Below are positions 6,613 through 14,145 of a stretch of DNA of 64,000 nucleotides, piece by piece. Source of the DNA: an uncultured Erysipelotrichaceae bacterium (GTDB lineage Bacteria; Bacillota_I; Bacilli_A; Erysipelotrichales; Erysipelotrichaceae); assembly GCA_944325685.1 (NCBI GenBank), contig CALVBC010000005.1:1-64000 (forward strand), written 5' to 3'. The notes under the pieces are model-generated. The model saw nothing but the letters and a program-made list of their open reading frames with translations, had not been told where the DNA came from and made no database searches. The stretch's first letter is position 1; the number at the start of each line of letters is the position of its first letter. The position numbers were made by a program, and so were the translations under genes.

Positions 6613-9359
6613 AAAAAATAGGGATCCTATTACTATGTGCGATACTTGTATGTACGAGTGTCATATATGCTGAGGAGCTACCGTATAAGATCTATGAGCT
6701 GAGTGATGGTAACTATCATCTCATCGAAGAAAGCGCTGATCTAAATAGTTCACTTCGCCGCTTTGATGAGCTAAGGGATAGTTATCATGATCTCGTCTTG
6801 ATGCAAGATGAGACGGTCTTGATGATGGAATATGGGATCGTTGAATTCAAGGTCAATGATGCCTGTTCATTAGATCTTAACTATACATCAGAAGATGGTG
6901 ACACCAAGACCATCAACGGTTGTTATGCGATCGATGCTGCATATCTAGATACTTCTAGTGATCTAACCTCAGTCACCTTTATGATCAGTGGTGATGTCGG
7001 TACGATCGCCTTTGATGATGTCATCTTACATCCATATGCGAGCTTAAAAGTAGCCAATACCCGATATCGTGTAAGTGGTGGATCACTGTATCATGACATC
7101 AAAGCCCAACTTGTCGAAGACTATGTCTTTAATAGTATCGAACTTGGACCTGCACCGAATTATCTGAGCTATGAAGAGGTATATGATAGTTATGATGGTC
7201 ATTATTTCTATCGCTCATTCTACGATATGATCGATGATTATAGGGAAGATAGCCACCAAAGGGCGGTCAATAGTACTTCGCCATATTATAACTACTACAT
7301 GTATCTGCCTCATCGTAGCACCACCAACTATAGTTATCAAGATCTTAATACCTATTTCAGTGATACCCTTGTCTTCAATGGGCGTTTAGATACCTATTAT
7401 GATTTCAACTACGATAACGCCAATGACGATGTCAACAGATCACAATATGTCGACAATATCGATGCCTTCTTTGAATATCAATATCGCTATGGAGCTAATG
7501 CAATGATGATGATCAGTCTTAGTATCTATGAGTCATCATATGGCAAGTCATATAATGCCTTTGTCCAGAATAACCTCTTTGGTCATGCGGCTTTTGATAC
7601 AGCTTCAGAAAGGGCTAATAGTCGCTATGACACCGTAGCTAGAAGTATCTATTCACATGCCAAATACTATATATCTGACCGCTATGTTGATCCGACAAGC
7701 GGTGTATATAACGGTTCTTTCTTCGGTGATCTGGCTTCGGGAATGGGTGTCAGTTATTCAAAGGATCCTTATTGGGGTGAAAACCTCGCTAGTGACTACT
7801 ATACCTTTGATAGGGCCTTAGGTCTTAAAGATCTCAATAACTATAGTTTAGGGATCATCGAAGATGAAGAAGAGATCGTCGTTTATAGCGATGAAGCTAA
7901 AACGAATATCAAGGCGACGATCAAAGATATCGATCCTTATAGCTTCATCATCCTAAAGGAAAGCGATGATAGTTATAAGGTCCAATTTGATGGCACGTCA
8001 AATGAAGATCTGACATATGACTTTGCGAGTGATGTCGGCTATATCGATAAAAATATCGTCGATCTTTTATTAAACCCAGAGGCGATCAAAGAAGATAGCT
8101 ATCATACGGTCACCTTTAAGATCGATGATACGACATCGACAAGTATCAAGGTCGCCGATGGCGATATGCCGATCATCGATGCCCCGACGAAAGAGGGCTA
8201 TCTCTTTCAAGGATTTGCGCAAGATATCGTCCCGGTGACAGAAGATACGATCTATGATCTCATATATGACAAGGTCCGCTCGATCGCTTTAGTATCATCG
8301 CCGAAGACGACGATGACTTTAAATGGGGTCATGTCCTTAGAAGGTGGCATCTTAAGGGTCACCTATGAAGATCAAGAAGGCAATGAGGATAGTTTCGATG
8401 TCGAATTAAATAGTGATATGGTCACTAATTATGACTTAACTAAAGAGGGCACACAGAATATCATCGTCTCCTATTGTGGGATGGTCACAAGTTATGAGAT
8501 CTTTGTCGACAAAGAGCTATATGATAGTAAGGTCTACCTCGATGAAAAGATCCCCGAGATCATCGACCGTCTTAAAAAAGGTGAAGAAGTCGATAGTGAA
8601 GAGATCTTAGAAGTCAAAAAGGCGATCTTAGATACAGGTTATGTCTTAGACAATGATGCGATCGTCTTATTTGATCAGATCTTATTAGATCGTTATAAAG
8701 AAGATGTCAATTTCCATATCAGTGGATTAAGGCTACTTTCGATATCAGGGATGGCTTTGTCTTTAGATATCGAAGATAGTTATAATAGTGGCCTTAGTTT
8801 GATACCGGATACTTATTATCTATATTCCGGGATCAGTGGTTATGATGATGAAGTCTATCTCGAAAAGATCAGCAGTGCCTATGGCTTTGAGATCGTCACC
8901 TCTTTTTCGATCTACTTCAAGAAAAACAACGAACTGATCACCAATGATGGACCATTCATCATCGAACTTCACGATGATGAGCTCGATACGCATAAGGTCT
9001 ATACGGTATATAATGTCGACGATGATGGTGATGTGATCAAGTGTCGGACGACCCAAAGCGCTGATGGCATCCAATTCACGACGATGGGTGATGGTAATTT
9101 CATGGTCCTAGCCTTAGAATCAGCCAATGATTATACCTTAGAAGGACCGACGATCTTCAATATCACGCCAGACAATGATGGACCAGATACGGTGACGATG
9201 ATCTACATCGGTGGTTTTTATGCCTCGATCGGTCTTGTGGATGTGATATTATACGTATGTTTGATGTACAAGGAGAAAAAGACGAAGGAATTATGGAGCG
9301 ACTACAAAAAGTATTGGCGAGCGCCGGTATCGCCTCAAGAAGAAAAGCCGAAGAACTGA
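6609..9359 (+). CDS. Secreted, membrane-anchored glucosaminidase (GH73-like) in the type VII-like operon
   Basis: The 916-aa product has a Sec signal peptide (cut near YAEE). An N-terminal beta region leads to a glucosaminidase core around residues 270-410 with MMMISLSIYESSYGKS; Glu308 is the likely acid and NNLFGHAAFD follows, as in Firmicute endo-beta-N-acetylglucosaminidases. Then come an SH3-like stretch (about 415-500), an InlB-type beta-grasp repeat (EGYLFQGF, near 530), a helical and beta tail, and one membrane segment at about 870-896 with a basic cytosolic end (YKEKKTKELW). It would cut peptidoglycan while held at the membrane. The 4-bp overlap with the YukD-like gene ties it to the operon, so it may open the wall for the secretion channel (inference). 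Its 3' end overlaps rluB by 67 bp. Confidence 0.75.
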   Translation: MKKIGILLLCAILVCTSVIYAEELPYKIYELSDGNYHLIEESADLNSSLRRFDELRDSYHDLVLMQDETVLMMEYGIVEFKVNDACSLDLNYTSEDGDTKTINGCYAIDAAYLDTSSDLTSVTFMISGDVGTIAFDDVILHPYASLKVANTRYRVSGGSLYHDIKAQLVEDYVFNSIELGPAPNYLSYEEVYDSYDGHYFYRSFYDMIDDYREDSHQRAVNSTSPYYNYYMYLPHRSTTNYSYQDLNTYFSDTLVFNGRLDTYYDFNYDNANDDVNRSQYVDNIDAFFEYQYRYGANAMMMISLSIYESSYGKSYNAFVQNNLFGHAAFDTASERANSRYDTVARSIYSHAKYYISDRYVDPTSGVYNGSFFGDLASGMGVSYSKDPYWGENLASDYYTFDRALGLKDLNNYSLGIIEDEEEIVVYSDEAKTNIKATIKDIDPYSFIILKESDDSYKVQFDGTSNEDLTYDFASDVGYIDKNIVDLLLNPEAIKEDSYHTVTFKIDDTTSTSIKVADGDMPIIDAPTKEGYLFQGFAQDIVPVTEDTIYDLIYDKVRSIALVSSPKTTMTLNGVMSLEGGILRVTYEDQEGNEDSFDVELNSDMVTNYDLTKEGTQNIIVSYCGMVTSYEIFVDKELYDSKVYLDEKIPEIIDRLKKGEEVDSEEILEVKKAILDTGYVLDNDAIVLFDQILLDRYKEDVNFHISGLRLLSISGMALSLDIEDSYNSGLSLIPDTYYLYSGISGYDDEVYLEKISSAYGFEIVTSFSIYFKKNNELITNDGPFIIELHDDELDTHKVYTVYNVDDDGDVIKCRTTQSADGIQFTTMGDGNFMVLALESANDYTLEGPTIFNITPDNDGPDTVTMIYIGGFYASIGLVDVILYVCLMYKEKKTKELWSDYKKYWRAPVSPQEEKPKN

Positions 9360-10021
9360 TCTTAGAGGGTAGGGTCAAGGTTGATGGTGAAGTCATCACG
9401 ACTTTGGGCTTTAAGGTAAGCGGCAGTGAAAAGATCGAAGTCGACAATAAGCCGATCCAAAAGGAAGAAAAGGTCGTCTATCTTTTGAATAAACCGAAAA
9501 ATGTCATCTCATCGGTCAAAGATGACAAAGGGCGGACCTGTGTCAGCGATATCGTCCAAAGCGAATATCGCCTATTCCCGATCGGTCGTCTTGACTATGA
9601 AAGCAGTGGTCTATTGCTTATGACCAACGATGGTGATCTCGCTAATAAGATCTTACATCCGCGCTTTTTGATCCCTAAGACCTATGAGGTCACAGCGCAA
9701 GGTGATATCACGATCAAAGAGATCGCTAAACTGAAAAAAGGTGTCGTTTTAGATGATGGTCATAAGACCGGCAAAGCCGATATCCAATATATCGACTCCA
9801 ACCCAAATAAAAATACCCATCGCTATATCGTGACGATATACGAAGGGCATAATCGTGAGATCAGAAAGATGTTTGAGACGATCGGTGCCAAGGTCATAAG
9901 GCTCAATCGGATCAAGGAAGCCAATATCGAACTTGGCGATCTAAGACCGGGTGAATACCGTCGCCTTAAGATCCATGAAGTCAAGATGTTAAGGCAATAT
10001 CTAGATCGCGACGATATCTGA
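9293..10021 (+). CDS. rluB: 23S rRNA pseudouridine synthase RluB family
   Basis: An S4 RNA-binding domain (MERLQKVLASAGIASRRKAE) fills residues 1-60, followed by the RsuA/RluB catalytic domain with GRLDYESSGLLLMTND; Asp101 is the nucleophile. GHNREIRKMF is the family C-terminal motif. The family isomerises a uridine in helix 89 region of 23S rRNA. The start at 9293 is preferred because the S4 domain begins there; an upstream ATG at 9257 would add 12 unrelated residues. The 5' end lies inside the preceding gene, and the 3' end overlaps convergent rqcH by 21 bp. 242 aa is normal for RluB. Confidence 0.93.
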   Translation: MERLQKVLASAGIASRRKAEELILEGRVKVDGEVITTLGFKVSGSEKIEVDNKPIQKEEKVVYLLNKPKNVISSVKDDKGRTCVSDIVQSEYRLFPIGRLDYESSGLLLMTNDGDLANKILHPRFLIPKTYEVTAQGDITIKEIAKLKKGVVLDDGHKTGKADIQYIDSNPNKNTHRYIVTIYEGHNREIRKMFETIGAKVIRLNRIKEANIELGDLRPGEYRRLKIHEVKMLRQYLDRDDI

Positions 10022-11632
10022 TGTCACTCTTTCCGGATCGATAAAGATGGTCTTGAAGTTACGGATCGAAACTTTACCAGCTTTCGATCCTTTTATTTTC
10101 TTGATATCCTTATTGAGACAATAGTCGACTGGTACCGATGATGAATAGCGACCTTTAGAATAGTAAGCAGCGACATTAGCGCAGAACCTGATCGTATCTT
10201 CATCAGGAGTGCTCGTATCGACGCAGACATGGGCGCCATGATAGCTTTGGGCATGGAACCACATGTAGTCACCATGGGCGTATTTGAAGGTCAAAGTATC
10301 GTTTTGGATGTTGTTTTTGCCGAAGGTGATCAAATGGTCTTTGAATTTGATCTGATATAAGTGATACTTGTCCTTCTTCTTTTTCGGCATCTTTTTATTG
10401 CCGGCTTTTAGATAACCGTATTTGATCAGCTCTTCTTTGATCATCTGAGCATCTAAGAAGTTGGCGATCTGAAGTTGCTCTAAAAGAGAAGAGAAGTAAT
10501 CATATTCATTTTGCGCGATGTCGATCTGTTCTAATAGGTATTTAGTACTGCGCTTTTTCTTTTGGTAGTTATTGTAATACTTATTCGCATTCTCTTTGAT
10601 CGATAGCTTAGGATCAAGCTTGATAGTGATGTCATCATCTTCGTAATCTTTAGTAACTATCTTTTCAAGACCTTTTTTATCAAGATCGCCATACATGTAT
10701 AAAAGGTCACCCATATCCTTTAACTCTTGGGCGTTTTTAGCGCTCTCTAAGGTCTCGTTTAGTTTATTGATCTTCTCTTGATAGTGCTTGATCTGCCTTT
10801 GGGTGAATTTGAATAGGTCACCAGTGATCTCTTTGATCCGGGCTTTCTCTTCAAGGTCATAGTAGATGAGATCAAAGCCATCATCGGGCTCATAGGCGTT
10901 AGATGCTTGACCTAAGTGCTTTAAAGGAATGATATGAAACTGCATCGTCTCATCAAGTTCAGTGATATAAAGCTTATCGCTTTTAGCTAGCTCATCGATG
11001 ATATCTTGATACTTTTCACCGTTTTCCAAGCGATAGAAGACTTCTTTTTGTAAGAGTGGTGAAAAGCCCATGAGTTGTGATACCAAGGACTTATCAAAGT
11101 CGACTTCTTGATAAATAAAAGGATCGTGTTTATCCTGCTTTTCCGGCCAGATGAAATCAGCGCCTGGCCAGATCGTGCGCTTGTTGTTTTCAAAGGGTGG
11201 GATACGCTTTAAAGCGTCGATGATCTTGTTATTCTCATCGACTAGGATGATATTAGCGTACTTGCCCATCAGTTCGATATGTAATCGATAGTGTTTAGTA
11301 TCATAGAGGTCATCAAGATTACGGATGTAGAAGACAAGATATCGGTCGTAGTTGATCTGTTTGATCTCTTCGATGATGCCATTATTGATATGTTTCCTAA
11401 GACCCATCACAAAGGCGTTTGGTTCACCGCTTGTGTCGTATCTCATCTTGGTGAAGTGGATGCGATTGTATAAGCTATGGGTCGAGATGATGAGATCTTT
11501 CCGTATCCTATCAGCGTGGACGTTTAAAACGATATCGTCATTGGATATCTGGGTGATGCGGTTTATCCGCATCGGTAAGGACTTTACAAGTCGTTCTTTT
11601 TCTTTATTTAAGATAATACCATCAATTGCCAT
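10001..11632 (-). CDS. rqcH: RqcH/NFACT-family ribosome quality-control protein
   Basis: The 543-aa product has the NFACT-N domain (MAIDGIILNKEKERL; IELMGKYANIILVD), the helical coiled-coil middle (about 270-400) and the C-terminal NFACT-R domain (DYMWFHAQSYHGAHVCV; YYSKGRYSSSVPVDYC). RqcH binds obstructed 50S subunits with peptidyl-tRNA and directs C-terminal Ala tailing of the stalled chain; older annotations call it fibronectin-binding protein FbpA. No Shine-Dalgarno precedes the ATG. Instead an extended -10 lies 6 nt upstream, so the mRNA is probably leaderless. It overlaps rluB at the 3' end and diverges from gmk with only 45 bp between. Confidence 0.93.
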   Translation of the reverse strand: MAIDGIILNKEKERLVKSLPMRINRITQISNDDIVLNVHADRIRKDLIISTHSLYNRIHFTKMRYDTSGEPNAFVMGLRKHINNGIIEEIKQINYDRYLVFYIRNLDDLYDTKHYRLHIELMGKYANIILVDENNKIIDALKRIPPFENNKRTIWPGADFIWPEKQDKHDPFIYQEVDFDKSLVSQLMGFSPLLQKEVFYRLENGEKYQDIIDELAKSDKLYITELDETMQFHIIPLKHLGQASNAYEPDDGFDLIYYDLEEKARIKEITGDLFKFTQRQIKHYQEKINKLNETLESAKNAQELKDMGDLLYMYGDLDKKGLEKIVTKDYEDDDITIKLDPKLSIKENANKYYNNYQKKKRSTKYLLEQIDIAQNEYDYFSSLLEQLQIANFLDAQMIKEELIKYGYLKAGNKKMPKKKKDKYHLYQIKFKDHLITFGKNNIQNDTLTFKYAHGDYMWFHAQSYHGAHVCVDTSTPDEDTIRFCANVAAYYSKGRYSSSVPVDYCLNKDIKKIKGSKAGKVSIRNFKTIFIDPERVTSDIVAI

Positions 11633-11638
11633 GAAAAA

Positions 11639-11647
11639 ATTATACCA
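11639..11647 (-). promoter_or_regulatory. Extended -10 promoter of rqcH, giving a leaderless mRNA
   Basis: On the minus strand TGGTATAAT ends 6 nt before the rqcH ATG. The TG at the extended -10 position and a consensus TATAAT are seen directly. Transcription would start at or next to the A of the start codon. No AGGAGG-like site is present. Confidence 0.65.
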
Positions 11648-11677
11648 TTTTCAGAAAATATATAGTATTATATTTAC

Positions 11678-12256
11678 ATGAAGAAGGGATTATTGATCGT
11701 CTTTTCCGGTCCTAGTGGCGTTGGGAAAGGTACAGTACTAAAGAAATTGGTAGCGGATAAGGAATTAAAACTCGCTTATTCGGTATCGATGACGACAAGA
11801 GCTCCGCGCAAAGGAGAGGTCGATGGTGTCAACTATTTCTTTGTGAGCGAAGAGCGTTTTAAAGAGGCCATCTACAACGGTGAACTCTTAGAACACGCGT
11901 GTTTTGTCGACCATTACTATGGTACACCAAAGGCATATGTCGAAAAGATGCGCGATGAAGGATACAATGTCGTCCTTGAGATCGAGACCGTCGGTGCTAA
12001 GCAGATCATGAATGCCTACAAATATGATAAGGGTTGTATCTCGATCTTCCTTACACCACCTGATATGAAGGAACTTGAAGCTAGGATCCGCAAAAGATCA
12101 AGCGAAACAGAAGATGTGATCGAAAAGCGTGTCCTAAAAGCGACCCAAGAATTAAGAGAGACTTATCGCTATGATCATGTCATCTGCAATGACAACGTCG
12201 ATGAAGCTGTCAGCAAGATCAAAAAGATCATCCTCGATAAGATCGTTGAACAATAA
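11678..12256 (+). CDS. gmk: Guanylate kinase
   Basis: The 192-aa enzyme phosphorylates GMP to GDP with ATP. The P-loop GPSGVGKGT is at residues 11-19, the GMP-binding segment SVSMTTRAPRKGEVDGVNY follows, and the lid and C-terminal helix are intact. The start is fixed by the canonical MKKGLLIVFSGPSG beginning. No Shine-Dalgarno is visible; TATTAT lies 6 nt upstream of the ATG at 11666-11671, so this may be another leaderless gene, although the -35 is poor and TGN is missing. It stands alone, divergent from rqcH, and is closed by a terminator. Confidence 0.95.
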   Translation: MKKGLLIVFSGPSGVGKGTVLKKLVADKELKLAYSVSMTTRAPRKGEVDGVNYFFVSEERFKEAIYNGELLEHACFVDHYYGTPKAYVEKMRDEGYNVVLEIETVGAKQIMNAYKYDKGCISIFLTPPDMKELEARIRKRSSETEDVIEKRVLKATQELRETYRYDHVICNDNVDEAVSKIKKIILDKIVEQ

Positions 12257-12261
12257 AAACC

Positions 12262-12292
12262 AAAAGACTATGAGATGCCATAGTCTTTTTTG
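12262..12292 (+). terminator. Rho-independent terminator of gmk
   Basis: AAAAGACTATG and CATAGTCTTTT form an 11-bp stem with a 6-nt loop and a T run. The A run on the left arm could let it work for minus-strand transcription too. Confidence 0.85.
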
Positions 12293-12346
12293 TAACTTAA
12301 AAAACTTTGTGCCGATATAATACTGATAATGACTTATAAGATAATT

Positions 12347-12646
12347 TTAGATAACATCACGTTTCTTGCGTACTAGATATAAGACCAAGAGATTTAAAAT
12401 GACCATGATGATCACATAGATCAAAAGTGGCGTAAACATATACGGCACGACATCGATGATGGCACTCGCATCACCATTTATGACCCAATCGGCTACAAGC
12501 TTATATTCCATCAATAATGTCAAAGAAATAAAGACCAAAGAAGCAAAGCTTAGATGATAGGCTTTGCTATTTCTTTTAGATGCTAGGCTTAATGCGATCA
12601 CAAGTGAAATAACGCTTAGAGCACCAAACAGGATCCACACGATCAT
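12347..12646 (-). CDS. Small integral membrane protein, function unknown
   Basis: A 99-aa protein with three predicted membrane helices (VWILFGALSVISLVIALSL; YHLSFASLVFISLTLLMEY; FTPLLIYVIIMVILNLLVL) and a basic C-terminal end VRKKRDVI. Its start overlaps the stop of the upstream lipoprotein gene by 4 bp, so they form a two-gene unit. I do not recognise the family. It may be a membrane partner of the lipoprotein. Confidence 0.6.
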   Translation of the reverse strand: MIVWILFGALSVISLVIALSLASKRNSKAYHLSFASLVFISLTLLMEYKLVADWVINGDASAIIDVVPYMFTPLLIYVIIMVILNLLVLYLVRKKRDVI

Positions 12647-13134
12647 CCCTCTTTCATAAAGCTAGTGTAGCCTTTTTGATAGTCATCGTAGCCAAAAGTA
12701 CAACCGACTTCAAAATTAGGATATATCTCATCATTTGATACGATAGTAAAGGATAACTTCGCTTCTATTTCATCATCAAAAGAATTTGCTTTTTTTAAAA
12801 GGTCATTGAAAAAATAGTCCATATGGCCACCACCTTCTAAGATTATCTTGTCATCAGTGACCTCATAATTTGCAGTAACTACATACATCGCATCACAATT
12901 GTTGTAGATGAAAAGGCAAGAACGATCTTCATTCAAGATAAGCCTTGATAAACTGGCTTCATTTTTCCTTTGCATATCTTCTGGCATCGTATCTTTATAT
13001 GTTTCGATATAAGTACCTATGGTGTTAGAGGTCTTTTCTGTAGCTTCTAGCTTTTCAGTAGTGATCTCAGTATATTTATATTTACAGCCTACAAGCAGTA
13101 AGATCATCATTAAAGACAATATTGATTTGCGCAT
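12643..13134 (-). CDS. Small predicted lipoprotein, function unknown
   Basis: A 163-aa protein with a clear lipoprotein signal (MRKSILSLMMILLLVGCK, lipobox LVGC). The mature part has several Cys and acidic stretches (RSCLFIYNNCDAMY, KIILEGGGHMDYF, VGCTFGYDDYQKG) that suggest a compact beta domain. The ATG is preceded by AAAGGAGCT on the minus strand. It is co-transcribed with the small membrane protein downstream through a 4-bp overlap. No known family recognised. Confidence 0.65.
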   Translation of the reverse strand: MRKSILSLMMILLLVGCKYKYTEITTEKLEATEKTSNTIGTYIETYKDTMPEDMQRKNEASLSRLILNEDRSCLFIYNNCDAMYVVTANYEVTDDKIILEGGGHMDYFFNDLLKKANSFDDEIEAKLSFTIVSNDEIYPNFEVGCTFGYDDYQKGYTSFMKEG

Positions 13135-13213
13135 CAGTAGCTCCTTTCACAGATCTTATAGCTCAATGATAACACGTTCTAACATAAAATGATCATTATG
13201 TCTTTTTGGTATT

Positions 13214-13256
13214 AAAAAAAGAGGTGATAGATCATATGATCCATATACCTCTTTTT
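13214..13256 (-). terminator. Terminator of rpsD, bidirectional
   Basis: AAAAAGAGGT and ACCTCTTTTT pair across about 21 nt that contains a smaller ATCATATGAT palindrome. T runs lie on both sides. It closes the minus-strand rpsD transcript just after its stop. Confidence 0.8.
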
Positions 13257-13263
13257 AAGATCC

Positions 13264-13869
13264 TTAACGGTTGTAGTATTCGATGACTAGTAGTTCATTT
13301 ACTTCTGGGTTTAGTTCCTTACGTTCAGGATGACGGACATATGTGCCCTTCTTGTTTTCCTTATCGACAGAAACGAAATCCTTAGTAGCGATCTGTGCAT
13401 CTAATGCATCGTTGATGACTTGTAGGTTACGTGATCTTTCTCTTACTTCGATCACTTGACCTGGTTTTACTGTGTATGATGGGATGTCGACTTTATGACC
13501 ATCAACTAAGAAGTGACCGTGGTTGACAAGTTGTCTTGCGGCACGTCTTGTTGGGGCAAAGCCCATACGGAATACTAAGTTGTCTAATCTTGATTCAAGT
13601 AAGATAAGTAAGTTAGTACCCTTGACACCACTCATCCTTGATGCACGGTTGAAAGTGTTGAAGAATTGCTTCTCACTTAAGCCGTACATATGACGGATCT
13701 TTTGTTTTTCAGCTTTTTGTAAGCCGTAGTTAGAAAGTTTTACTTTCTTGGTCGCTGAACCGTGTTGGCCTGGGATATAGCGACGTTTCGCTAATTCTTC
13801 ACCAGTCTCTAAGATCGAGAAGTTTAGTCTTCTAGAAATGCGCCATACTGGTCCTGTGTTTCTTGACAT
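13264..13869 (-). CDS. rpsD: 30S ribosomal protein S4
   Basis: A 201-aa S4 with the canonical start SRNTGPVWRISRRLNFSI, PGQHG, and the S4 RNA-binding domain LESRLDNLVFRMGFA / ARQLVNHGHFLVDG. The N-terminal domain lacks the zinc-binding Cys set, so it is the Cys-free form. S4 nucleates 16S rRNA folding and in many bacteria represses its own mRNA. An AAAGGAGG ribosome site precedes the ATG, and a long leader lies upstream. The placement next to ezrA-iscS-thiI matches Bacillus gene order. Confidence 0.97.
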   Translation of the reverse strand: MSRNTGPVWRISRRLNFSILETGEELAKRRYIPGQHGSATKKVKLSNYGLQKAEKQKIRHMYGLSEKQFFNTFNRASRMSGVKGTNLLILLESRLDNLVFRMGFAPTRRAARQLVNHGHFLVDGHKVDIPSYTVKPGQVIEVRERSRNLQVINDALDAQIATKDFVSVDKENKKGTYVRHPERKELNPEVNELLVIEYYNR

Positions 13870-14020
13870 AAATGTTCCTCCTTTGTCTTTATCGCTAAAG
13901 TAAGGTGTGAATCATATATATTTGTGTCAGTATTGGAATTTCACCATTGCAGCTGGCTACTTATCACCTAAACGGTACTGACGCGCGAACATATACTTCA
14001 CATGCTGCATTACTAAGCGC
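13870..14020 (-). promoter_or_regulatory. Structured rpsD leader, probable S4 autoregulatory element
   Basis: About 150 nt separate the predicted transcription start from the rpsD ATG. Read on the minus strand the leader is GC-richer than other intergenic DNA and includes GCGCGCGTCAGTACCG and CCAGCTGCAATGG, with GTCAGTACCG complementary to a later segment near CAATACTGAC. S4 autoregulation through its mRNA leader is known in Bacillus. The assignment is from position and pairing, not from a covariance match. Confidence 0.55.
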
Positions 14021-14026
14021 CTGTAT

Positions 14027-14055
14027 ATATTACCCTATTTTCTGATGTTTGACAA
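14027..14055 (-). promoter_or_regulatory. rpsD promoter
   Basis: On the minus strand TTGTCA (14055-14050) and TAATAT (14032-14027) are 17 bp apart, a near-consensus sigma-A promoter that would start the S4 leader. Confidence 0.65.
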
Positions 14056-14145
14056 TCAAAAAGTGCTCATGTAGAGCTTTTCACATAGTGTTTATAATCA
14101 TGGTCATTTGTGCTAAAATGATGACATCTTGAGGGAGGTAGGAAA

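Noticed and set aside
9163-9447. Minus-strand ORF across the start of rluB
   Set aside because: Overlaps two well-supported genes and has no family signal; a codon-bias shadow.
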